From: Mycteria americana
Taxonomy: Eukaryota; Chordata; Aves; Ciconiiformes; Ciconiidae
Direction: 5' to 3'
DNA length: 64,000 bases
Assembly: GCF_035582795.1 (NCBI RefSeq)
Contig: NC_134367.1
Coordinates: 374,501-438,500 of the forward strand
Made by a program: the position numbers and the translations under genes. The notes under the pieces are model-generated. The model saw only the letters and a list, made by a program, of their open reading frames with translations, searched no databases and had not been told where the DNA came from. Of the stretch, positions 48,360 to 64,000 are shown piece after piece (the stretch's first letter is position 1; the number at the start of each line of letters is the position of its first letter).

Positions 48360-49560
48360 CATGTAGGGTGGAGAAGGCGTCACTGGAGGCGTTGGGGCAG
48401 AGCACGGGCACGCGGATGTGGTGGAGCCGGTGCGCGGGGCTGGCTGCCCGGTAGTGCTCGCAGCAGGAGCGGTAGCCGAAGGCCTGGGCCCTGTAGCGCT
48501 CGTCGAACTCCCGGATGGCGCGTGCCGGGGTCAGGGGGGCTCAGCCTGGGGGACGGGTCCTACCCTGTGCCCGCACCGGGCCCGGGGTCAGCACCGGGCG
48601 ATGCCACCAGCCCCCGGCTGGGTGTGCAGCCCCCCGTGCCCCCCACCCTCCTGCTGCCGAGCGGCGAGGCACTGGTTGAAGGGGAAGGCGTCGAGGGGCT
48701 GTGGCCGAGGCACCGGGGTCCCAGCTGGGCGAGAGGGCCGTGGCCGCCACCAGCCCCGCCGCCCCAGGTAGCCCAGCACCGCCATCCTGCGGCGCAGCCG
48801 GCCAGGGGCAGCCAAACCGCCGGCCCTGGTGCAGGGCTCCCGTACCCGCCCCGGGAGATGCCCACGGCCAGCAGCGGGGCCCGCAGGTACCGGCACTGGA
48901 CGTGGGTGATGGCGGCCTCCGGGTCCTCGGCGTGGCTGGCGCGGGGGGTCCGGGGGGGGGGGAGCGGAGCTGGGGGCGGGCAGCGGCTCCCCCCGGGCCG
49001 GGCTGTGCCGGCTCTGCCGGGGGCCGTGGGCGGTCGGGGGCTCTCACCCGCCAGCCGCTCCTCGCCCCGGCGGCTGAGCACGACAGAGCCGGGGGCGCGG
49101 GTGGCCTCGCTGCGGGGGGGGCGCGGCCGGGCACGACAGGCCCGGGGGCGCGGGTGGCCTCGCTGCGGGGGGGGCGGCCGGGGAACCGGGCCGGTGCCGC
49201 GGGCTGACCCGCGGCAGGAGTCGGGCGGCGGGGCTGGAGCAGGGCACCCAGCACGGGCTGCAGCGGCCCTCGGGGCGCCGGGGCGAGGGGTGGGAGGTCC
49301 GGCCCGCGGCGGGGCAGCGCCGCTCCAGCGAGGCGCGGAGCCGCGGGCCAGCGGCGAGCAGCGGCCGCTGCGGGGCTGGAGGGGGGGGGAACCGGTCGGC
49401 GGGGCCGCTCGGCGGAGCAGGGCCGGTCCGACCCTGCCCCGGCCCGGCCCCACCCGCGGCGCCCGAGCCCAGCAGTGGCCGAGGAGGGCGGCGGGAGCGG
49501 GAGCGGGGACAGCGCCGGGACCGGCACCGGCGGCCCCTCCGCGCCCATCGCCGCCGCCCG
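48360..49560 (-). pseudogene. ABHD1: ABHD1 remnant or heavily error-affected ABHD1
   Basis: Alpha/beta-hydrolase fold homologue of ABHD1 (ABHD1/ABHD3 group), placed between PREB and CGREF1 as in mammals. On the minus strand similarity appears in order. First is LLAAGPRLRASLERRCPAAG (about 49.36 kb), then PLQPVLGALLQP in another frame. Next is EDPEAAITHVQCRYLRAPLL then AVGISRGG with the GxSxG nucleophile elbow (about 48.86-48.95 kb). LGYLG follows, then LVAATALSPSWD and LDAFPFNQCLAA in changing frames (about 48.66-48.79 kb). The last pieces are IREFDERYRAQAFGYRSCCE and HIRVPVLCPNASSDAFS, which keeps an acid-like Asp (about 48.39-48.53 kb). The expected GGHIGF histidine motif is not found. At least three frame changes and a 52-base tandem duplication (49.07-49.18 kb) suggest a decaying gene, though G/C-run errors could contribute. 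Confidence 0.7.
49073..49178. repeat. Tandem duplication of about 52 bases inside ABHD1
   Basis: Two near-identical copies containing GCACGACAG...CCGGGGGCGCGGGTGGCCTC followed by a G run. The copies lie side by side in the N-terminal part of the ABHD1 locus. Confidence 0.85.
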
Positions 49561-49955
49561 GCACGGCCCCGCCCCTAACGGGTGCCATGACTGATGGCCA
49601 CTCCCATGACTGATGGCCCCGCCCCCGGGGGAGGGCCCCGCCCCTGCGGAATGGCCCCGCCCCGCAGCGGGCGCGCGTCGCGCCGGCGGCCATGTTGGAG
49701 GCGGGCAGGGGCGCGGGTGCCGGTTAACCCCTGCGCTGCCGGCGGGGCGCGGGCGGAGCCGCCCCGGGGCGCCGCGGGTGGGGGCTGAACCCCCGGGCAG
49801 GGAGGGACCCGGCGGGCGGGCGGGGCGGGTCCCGGCGGTGCCGGCGCTGGTGCCGGTGGCGGTGCCGGCGGTGCGGGGGGACGTGTCGGCTACGTGGCCC
49901 GGGGCGGGGCGGGCGGCGCCGAGCGGCGCCGAGACGTGAGACCGGGGCCGGGTGA
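49561..49955. promoter_or_regulatory. Bidirectional CpG promoter of ABHD1 and CGREF1
   Basis: CpG-rich interval between the minus-strand ABHD1 remnant and plus-strand CGREF1. It holds two copies of CATGACTGATGGC and a YY1-like GCGGCCATGTTGG near 49686. A GT donor at about 49952 probably ends a non-coding CGREF1 first exon. Inferred from motif and position. Confidence 0.5.
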
Positions 49956-50036
49956 GTGGGCACCGGGGGCACCGGGCTGCGGGGGGGGGGCGTTGGGGGA
50001 GCGGGGGGGCACTGTGTGCGCATCGGGGCGGGACGC

Positions 50037-50110
50037 CGTGTGCGTGTGCGTGTGCAGTGCGTGTGCGTGTGCGTGTGCGTGTGCAGTGCGTGTGCGCAGA
50101 GGCTGCTGTG
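50037..50110. repeat. (TGTGCG)n microsatellite in CGREF1 intron 1
   Basis: Alternating TGTGCG/TGCAG units in tandem; alternating purine-pyrimidine sequence that could adopt Z-DNA. Confidence 0.9.
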
Positions 50111-50155
50111 TGCGAGTGCAGCTGCACTGTGCCCCGCAGCGTGTGCGGGGAGCAG

Positions 50156-50472
50156 CGGGAGCGGCGTGTGCAGTGTGAGCAGTGTAAGCAGCGTGTGCAG
50201 TGTGAGCAGTGTAAGCAGCGTGTGCAGTGTGAGCAGTGTGAGCAGTGTGTGCAGTGTGAGCAGTGTGTGCAGCGTGTCTGGTGTGAGCAGTGTGAGCAGC
50301 GTGTGCAGTGCGTGCAGTGTGAGCAGCGTGAGCAGCGTGTGCAGTGTGAGCAGTGTAAGCAGTGTGAGCAGCGCGTGCAGTGTAACCAGTGTGAGCAGTG
50401 TGAGCAGCGTGAGCAGTGTGTGCAGTGTGAGCAGCGTGTGTAGTTTAAGCAGTGTGAGCAGTGTGAGCAGTG
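50156..50472. repeat. Minisatellite of GTGTGAGCA/GTGTGCA units in CGREF1 intron 1
   Basis: About 320 bases built from 9-base variants of GTGTGAGCA, GTGTAAGCA and GTGTGTGCA. All frames are open; the Cys/Ser/Val- or His/Thr/Leu-rich open frames here are artefacts. Confidence 0.95.
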
Positions 50473-50741
50473 CCCCGCAGCGTGCCCACGCGTGCAGCGC
50501 GCTCCCCCCGCGCCTCGCCGCCGTCCCGCGGTGCCAGCGTGTCCCCGCCACGCTGCAGCCGGTGGACGCTCCCCGGAGCTCCCCGCCCCCCCGGGGCCGC
50601 CACTCCCCAAATGCCGTATTCCCACGGCCCTCCCAGCACCCCACAGACCCACCGTGGCCGGGCGTGGCCCCCCCCGACCCCCCCCCCAGCCAGGGGCGCC
50701 CACCCTGCTGCTCTTGCCCCGCTGCAGCCCCAGATCGCAGG

Positions 50742-52254
50742 ATGAGGAACCTGCTGGTGGCTCTGCCACGGTCACTGTCACTGTCACTGCTGCTGCTGCT
50801 GGGCCCGGCGGCACGGGCTGCCCCCAAGGCGGGGGGGCAGAGGTATGGGGGGCCAGAGGTATGGGGGGGCACAGGTGTCATGGGGTGCACGGGTACGAGG
50901 GGGATGCAGGGGCGTGGGTGGGGTACATGGGTGCGGGGGGCGCGGGTGTGGTTTGGGGGCACAGGTGCAGACGGGGTGCGGGTGGGGTGCAGGGCCGCGG
51001 GTGGGCGCAGGGGCCCGGGTGGGGCACGGTCAAGGGCAGGGCACAGGGGTGCACACAGGGCTGCGGGGGCCGTGGGCGGAGGGGACGCAGTGCAGGTGTG
51101 GGGCACTGCGGGGACGTCAGGCCAGGCCGGGGCGGGCAGCCCCCCCCCCCGCTGCCCCCGGGGCACAGGTAACCCCCCCCTCCCCCCCCGGCCAGGCCTG
51201 AGGCCCCCACGGCCACGAGGCCGGATCCTGATCTCGACCCGCTGAGCCCGGAGCTGCCCACGCTGCCGTGAGTCCCTGCCCCTTGGGGAGCCCCACGGCA
51301 CCGGGCCCTGCACCCCTGGCCCGGGGGCTGCGCACCGGGGAGTCACCCAGTGCGGGGGGGGGGGTGGGGTGGGGATGGGAGATGGGGGGGGGCACCGCTG
51401 GCCGTGGGGCAGGGTGGCCCTGCGGACAGCTGTAGATGGAGCAGCCCTGGGGCTGGCTGTGGGGCTGGCTGTGGGGCGGGGGCAGGGCGGTGCGTGCCCA
51501 CCCCCGGCCCCGCCGTCCCCAGGCTGCTGCGGAGCGCGGTGCGGAGCCTGGGGCCGCCGGCGCGGGACGCGGAGGCCCTGACGCGGGAGCAGGGTGAGGC
51601 TGCGCGGCGGGGCCGGGGTCTGCCGGGGCCGGGGTCTGCCAGGGCGGGGACGCGGCCCCAGCCCCACGGCGGCCCTGCCCCACAGCCCTGCTCTACCTCT
51701 TCGTGCTGCACGACCACGACCGGAGCGGGCGCCTGGACGGGCTGGAGCTGCTGCAGCTGCTGGGAGCGGTGCTGGCGCGGCGGGACGGGGGGCGGCTGGA
51801 CCCCGACACGGTAGGGCCCACGGGGACGGCCCTCGCGCCCCACGGAGCCCCCGGGCCGGGCCCTCACCCTGTCCCCACCCTGTCCCCGCAGGTGGCCGCG
51901 CTGGTGGACCGAGCCCTGGAGCGGCAGGACCTGAGCGGGGACGGGCTGCTCGACCCCCCCGAGCTGCTGCTCTCGCCCGGCGGGGGCCGGGGACCCCCGG
52001 GGCAGCCCCTCCTGCAGCGACCCGGGGAGCCGCTGGCAGGGGCTGGGGCTGCGCCCGGGGGGGGCGCGGGGGTGAGCGGCCCAGAGCAGGGCCCGGCAGA
52101 GGGGCAGGCAGCCCCCCAGGCTGCAGCCCCCCAGGATGAAGCCCCCCAGGCTGAAGCCCCCCAGGCTGGAGCCGTGGAGGCAGAGGAAGCCCCCGAGGCT
52201 GGAGCCCCCGAGGGGGAGGCGGCCCCGGTCTGGGGGGACCCCGGGGAGGGGTAG
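50742..52254 (+). CDS. CGREF1: Cell growth regulator with EF-hand domain 1
   Basis: Secreted or luminal calcium-binding protein with two EF-hands, described in mammals as a growth regulator. Five coding exons sum to 732 bases (243 aa): 50742-50842, 51196-51267, 51523-51593, 51686-51810 and 51892-52254. A signal peptide (MRNLLVALPRSLSLSLLLLL) is followed by APKAGGQRPEAP. EF-hand 1 has loop DHDRSGRLDGLE after ALLYLFVLHD, and EF-hand 2 has loop QDLSGDGLLDPPE. The acidic Pro/Ala-rich C-terminus is built of APQAE/APQAG-like repeats, shorter than the human repeat tail. The start is the first ATG after the acceptor at 50727. No canonical AATAAA was found; GAGAAATACAGG near 52436 is a weak candidate. 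Confidence 0.92.
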
Positions 52255-52540
52255 ACGGTGGGGGGCTGCGGGCAGGGCTGTGCCAGCCCCGCAGTGGCCG
52301 TGGGGTGCGGTGCCCCAGCTGCCCCGCTCAGGGCACATGGTAGTGGGGGGGTCCCTGCGCCCCCCAGCCCGCGGCGGGGCTGGGGAGGACGGTGGGGCTG
52401 GGACTGTGCGGTCACCCCTGTAACGCGGCGGGACGGAGAAATACAGGCGCTGCCACCGGTGCTCGCCTGGGCCGTGGTCAGTGCAGCCCCGCGGTCGCTG
52501 CGGCCCCCGGCTGGGGAGAGGGGCCGGGCACAGCGGGGGC

Positions 52541-52546
52541 TTTATT
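52541..52546 (-). terminator. Polyadenylation signal of KHK
   Basis: AATAAA on the minus strand, about 85 bases after the KHK stop codon. CGREF1 ends less than 300 bases away on the other strand. Confidence 0.85.
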
Positions 52547-52629
52547 GGCAGCAGGTTGGGGGGTGCTGGGTGCAGCGGGTGGGCGGCGTGCCCCGGGGGT
52601 GGGGGGTCTTCTGGCGTGGGGCGCCCGGC

Positions 52630-55257
52630 TCAGACGATGCCATCGAAGCCCTGGATCCCACATTTCCTGCCCGCGATCTGGCAGCCGAAGGTGAGGGCGT
52701 CCTGCAGGCTCCTCCCTGGGGAACGGGCACCTCGTCAGCCCCGGCAGCCCAAGCTGGGCTGAGCCGTGCCGTGGCCGTGCCGTGGCCATGCCGGGCTGAG
52801 CTGTGCCAAGCTGTGCCATGGCCATGCTGGGCTGAGCCATGCCGTGGTCGTGCCGTGGCCATGCCGTGGCTGCACCGTGGCCGTGCCCACCTGCCGACAG
52901 CGCGAAGATGACGGCGGCGTTGAAGGTGTCCCCGGCCCCCAGCGTGTCCACGAGGGTCTCCGGTGGGAAGGCGTCTGAGTGCACCAGCTCCCCGCCGGGC
53001 CCCACGGCGTCGGCCCCCGCCTCAGCCCAGGCGCAGATCAGCGTGGCCCTGGGGGGATGGTGGTGGTGGTGGGCGCGGGGTGCGGCCATGCCCCCCCTCT
53101 GCCCCGCACCCCTCCTGCGCCCCCATACCCCGGCTGCACGCGGCTGCGCAGCCCCTGCAGCGCCTCGGGGGCCGAGCGGTACCCGAAGTGCTGGGCCACG
53201 TCCTTGCTGATGAACACCTGCGGGAGAGCGGCTGGGACGGGGCAGCACCCCGCCTGCACCCCCAGACCCCGCCTGCACCCCGAGACCCCAGCCACACATT
53301 GGTGCACCCCCACTGCCCCGCACCCCCACTGCCCCGCACCCCGACTGCACCCCCAGACCCCGATCGCACCCTGCTGTGCCCCCGCACACACCGTGCCCCC
53401 CCCCCCCCACCGGCCCCGCCTGCTCCAACCCCGCCCCCGCTCCCCGCCCCTGCACCCCCCGGTGCCCCGGCCCGGGGTCCCCAACTCCCGCCCCGCTGCC
53501 CCGCCCCCGCCCGGCCCCGCCCCCCGGCCCCGCCCCGGCCCCGCCCCGCACCACGTGGCCCAGGCCCATCAGCGGCAGCAGCTCCGCCCGCGGCTTCTCC
53601 ACCTCCACCGAGGTCCGGACCCACTCGGCCGGCGGCCGGGCCCGGTTGTGCCGCTCCACCCGCCGCATCATCGCCGCCTGCTCCGCCGCGTTCCGGGCCT
53701 GCGGGCGCACACGGCCCCTGGCACCGGCACCGGCACCGGCTGCCCCGGGTCCCGTCCCCGCGCCCCCCCCCCCCCCCCCCGGGCTCACCTCCCAGTGGAT
53801 CCACTTGTACTGGGAGAGGTCGACCCGCTCGAAGTCGCGGGCCGTCACCTCGGGCAGGTTCCTGCGGGGCGGGGGTCAGGCGGGGCGGGGGGACCCCCGG
53901 CCGCGGCGCGGGGCGGCCCCGGGTGACCCCGGCCGGGGCGAAGGGCAGCACCGGGGGCGGCACCGCCCGGGGAATCATTAACGACGGCGCGGCGGGGCCC
54001 TGGCGGGGACTCAAAGGGCAGAGTGGCGGCGGCCGGGCTGGGGCTGCCGGTGCCGGAGGGGTCGGCGAGGCCCGGCAGCCCCTCCCAGCGTCCGCCCGCG
54101 TGAGCCTCTGCCGGGATAAGGGCCACGGCTGCCCCACCGGCACCGGCACCGGCGCCGGTACGGCCGAGAGAGCGCTGTCCCGGGCACCGGGCAGCCGCCG
54201 CGTGTGGCGGCGGTGTCCCCGCGGGCACCGTGCCGGCTGTCGTGCGTGCCAGAGCGCATGGCCACGCAGCGATGCCACCGCCAATCACGGCCGTGGCACG
54301 GGGGGACTGAGCGGGGGCCGCGGGGACGATCGGCGGCAATCGTGTGTGCGGAGCTACGGGGAATCGCCCAATCTGGCAGGCGGGACCCCCCCCGGGTGCA
54401 GGGGGTGGCCCCGGGTGCCCGGCTCGGCCAGGGCGAAGGCAGGGAGGGGTCGTGGCCCCGAGCCGGCCCGGCCGAGCGCTGCCCACCGGGTGAGTGGGGC
54501 CGGGGCCCTTACGTGTCGTAGAGCACGATGGTCCGGGAGCCGCTGGCGGCACTGACGACGCAGCAGGCGCAGGGCACGTCCCCGCGGGGCTGCCAGGCCA
54601 CGTGCGACACGTCCACGCCCCGGCGCTGGAAATCCGCCGCAATGAAACTTAGGGGACAGAGAGCAGGGTGAGGGTCGCCACGCACCCGTGGGCGTGCAGG
54701 ATGGTGCGGGTGCCGCGGCTGGCGCTGGCGATGACGACGGAGGCGGGCAGGCTGCCGCCGGCCTGCGGCACCGCGAGGCCCACGTCCACCCCGTAGCGCC
54801 GCAGGTCGGCCAGGACGAAGCTGCCGGCGGGAGAGACGCGGAGGGGCCGGCGGGAGCGTCAGGGCGGGGCGGCCCCGCGGGACCCCGCCGCAGCCCGGGC
54901 CCCCCCCCCCGCACCCCACTTACTCGGCGGCGAGCCCCGGGGCCAGCGAGCCCATGAAGGCGCAGGGGGCTCCCAGCAGCGCCAGCACCGTGCAGGAGTT
55001 GGAGGCGTTCCCGCCCCGCTGCCACCGCTGCGACACGCACCTGCGAGGCGGCGGGCCGTGGGCGCCGGGCCGGCCCCGGGAGGGGAGCACCGGCGGAGCC
55101 GCGCCCCGGCCCGGCCGTACCTGGTGTCCGAGTCCTCGGCGGGGTAGGCCTCCACCACGCTGATGATGTCCAGGCACACCAGCCCCACGCACAGGATCCG
55201 CTTCTCCCCCGCGGGGCCGGGCTCGGGGTCCCGCCGGCCGGCCGCCCCCGCCGCCAT
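52630..55257 (-). CDS. KHK: Ketohexokinase (fructokinase) with exons 3A and 3C
   Basis: Cytosolic PfkB-family kinase that phosphorylates fructose to fructose-1-phosphate with ATP. Exons: 55121-55257, 54924-55040, one of 54686-54820 or 54513-54647, 53789-53861, 53552-53698, 53129-53217, 52891-53048 and 52630-52715. With either exon 3 the sum is 942 bases (313 aa; human 298, the excess being a longer N-terminus). Visible motifs are [17 protein letters not shown], the substrate-site [33 protein letters not shown] and the anion-hole/catalytic base [18 protein letters not shown]. The end is [18 protein letters not shown]. The ATG at 55257 is the only in-frame start in exon 1. Head-to-head with the PKG-like gene. 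Confidence 0.98.
52745..52885. repeat. Imperfect repeats of GCCGTGGCCATGCCG in the last KHK intron
   Basis: Irregular tandem of 12-18-base variants of GCCGTGGCCATGCC and GGGCTGAGC fills most of the last intron. Confidence 0.8.
53270..53400. repeat. Short tandem GCACCCCCACTGCCCC units in a KHK intron
   Basis: Several near-identical 15-20-base units (GCACCCCCACTGCCCC, GCACCCCGACTGC) in the intron between exons 5 and 6. Confidence 0.8.
54513..54647 (-). other. KHK: KHK alternative exon 3C
   Basis: 135-base exon encoding [20 protein letters not shown] to [10 protein letters not shown] with GT/AG borders. It matches the human exon 3C (FLVADFRRRGVDVSQVAWQ), the form used by the high-affinity liver, kidney and gut isoform KHK-C. 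Confidence 0.93.
54686..54820 (-). other. KHK: KHK alternative exon 3A
   Basis: 135-base exon encoding [20 protein letters not shown] to [11 protein letters not shown]. It matches human exon 3A (FVLDDLRRYSVDLRYTVFQ), used by the widely expressed KHK-A. It has the same length, phase and borders as exon 3C and lies only 38 bases away, so the two are expected to be mutually exclusive. At so short a distance splicing of A to C may be sterically blocked. Confidence 0.93.
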
Positions 55258-56819
55258 GCTGGGCCCGCTCCGCTCCGCTCGGCACCGGCACCGGCACCGG
55301 CACCGGCGCCGCCCGCCCCGCCCCGCCCCGCCCCGCCAATCAGGGCCCGCCCCCGCGCCGCTCCCCTCACGGCGCCGCCAATCAGAGCCCGCCGCCACGC
55401 CGCTCCCTCCCCGGGCGCCGGGCGGGGCGGGGCCAGGGAAGGGCGCGGCCATGCAGACCCCGCCCCCAGACACCCCCCCCAGCACCGCACGCATGCGCAC
55501 AATCGCCAGGTGCCCCCCCCCGCGCACTCTCGCCCGTTACACGCGCGCTGCTCACGCGCACTTGTGCATGTTCACACCCCCGAGCACCCACCCCACTTGC
55601 ACACGCCTGTGCACACCCTCCGTCCATGCACCCCACCTGCACACTCTCCACGCACACACACCCCGTGCACACCCCCCACTTGCTCACACCCCCCCCCCCC
55701 GTGCACACCCCCCCCGTGCACCCACCCCACTCGCACCCCACCCCGTGACGGCGGCCGGCGCAGGGCCCACGGCGGGGGCAGCGGGTCCCAGCGTGGGGCT
55801 GGGCCGGGGGGGACCGTGCCGGGGCGGGGCGGGGGCCCGGGGGCCGTGGCCCGTCAGCGTGGGGAGCCGGGAGCCGAACCGGCACGGCCGGGACACGGGG
55901 GAGGAGGGGAGGAGGGTGCCGTGGGGCGGGGGGTGCCGTGGGGCGAGGACACAGCGGGGGTTCGGCCGGGGGCACCCGCGGGGCCATGCCCGGTGCCACC
56001 GCAGGGTGCCGGGGGGGCCCTGCCCTCCCCCCCCAGCCCCCCAAGCACGGGGCGCAGGCGTGGGTGTGGGTCGGCGCGTGCTGGGCGTGGGCGCCGGCAG
56101 GCCCGTGGGCGCGTCACCGGGCGGGTTAATGTGTCACGGGGCCCGGCCGCGGCGGCGGCGCGGGTGGGAGGGGACGGCGGCGGGAGCGGGAGCGGTGGCA
56201 CAGGTAAGGCGGCCGGGCACGGGACGGGGAGCGGGGCTGAGCCCCCGGGGAACGGCAGCAGCCACGGCCCAGGGTGCCCCGGGCGGACGGGACGGGTCCC
56301 CGCGTCCTCGTGCCGTGGGGCTGCGCCGAGGCCCCTCCAGGCTCCCTCGTGCCGGCGGCACAACCTTTGCACCGGGGCGGGGAGCGCCCGGGCACGGCGC
56401 CCGTGGGAGCCTGCACCCGCCTCGCTGCGGGGCCACGGCTGGGGCAGACCCTGCCGGCGGCCGCGGGGGGCTGGGGCTCCCACCCGGGGACCCCTCCTGC
56501 CTGCACCGGGGCCCTGCCCACGCTGCCCACGCAGCCGCTGGGGCCAAGGATCTGGGGTACGGCACCGCCAGGTCCCGGGCGCCCCTGAGGATGCCGTGCC
56601 CAGCCCTGCCGCGCCGTGCCCGCCCGTGCCGTGCGGTGCCAGGCAGCGCAGAGCCAAGGCCGGCGCGGGGCTGTGCCCCCGTGCCCCGGGGGCATCTCCC
56701 CCCTGTTCGCTGGGGGACGTGGGCCGGCCCTGGGGCCACGGGCTGGTGCCGCGGCCGGGTGCTGCCGTGCCCGCCTGCCCGCACCCGCAGGGCGCTGGGA
56801 GCGGTCGTGGTGCACCGGC
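55258..56819. other. Head-to-head interval between KHK and the PKG-like gene
   Basis: The left 200 bases are the KHK CpG promoter, with short GGCACC-type repeats near 55290. A CA-rich tract of loose GCACACCCC units spans about 55.55-55.75 kb. The PKG-like promoter or first non-coding exon probably lies near 56.1-56.2 kb, where a CGGCGGCGCGGG block precedes a GT donor-like GGTAAGG at about 56201. No other gene recognised. Confidence 0.45.

Positions 56820-64000
<7,181 letters not shown>

Noticed and set aside
49724-51667. A minus-strand frame of about 650 codons rich in LLTLLTLHTLL repeats
   Set aside because: It reads the complement of the GTGTGAGCA minisatellite. The Leu/Thr repeat is periodicity, not a leucine-rich protein.

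Overview
The window looks like a gene-dense, very GC-rich piece of a bird genome, probably a microchromosome or microchromosome-like arm. The signs are short introns, CpG-rich promoters, long G/C homopolymers, abundant minisatellites, and several CR1 LINEs whose 3' ends are the typical avian repeat type. No bacterial or plasmid features are present.

Layout from left to right. SLC30A3 (ZnT3, + strand, 5' end cut off by the window) is tail-to-tail with GTF3C2 (TFIIIC 110-kDa subunit, - strand, about 3.9-15.4 kb). From 16 to 28.2 kb lies a cluster of five full-length U1 snRNA genes in strictly alternating orientation (- + - + -). Each has its own snRNA promoter module and 3' box. They are separated by GC-rich spacer, an inverted pair of LTR-like fossil fragments and a 2-kb CR1. 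ATRAID (-) and SLC5A6 (+) follow head-to-head, with a CR1 copy in the gap between them. Then come TCF23 (-), PREB (+), an eroded or badly sequenced ABHD1 (-), CGREF1 (+), KHK (-, with both mutually exclusive exons 3A and 3C), and a cGMP-dependent protein kinase gene (+) that runs off the right edge.

The gene set matches human 2p23.3 (KHK-CGREF1-ABHD1-PREB-TCF23-SLC5A6-ATRAID ... SLC30A3 ... GTF3C2), read in reverse. Two differences stand out. The U1 cluster occupies the place where CAD would be expected next to ATRAID, and a PKG-type kinase lies beyond KHK where I know of none in mammals. For seven genes I followed exon phases through splice sites. Complete coding sums are multiples of three for SLC5A6 (619 aa), PREB (416 aa), KHK (313 aa), ATRAID (221 aa) and CGREF1 (243 aa). 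The visible parts of SLC30A3 and the PKG-like gene stay in phase.

The most interesting system is the U1 cluster. All five 164-nt copies read identically to each other. They keep the 5' splice-site recognition sequence and the Sm site, but compared with human U1 (from memory) they carry substitutions inside loop I (U1-70K site) and loop II (U1A site). They may therefore encode a variant U1 class.
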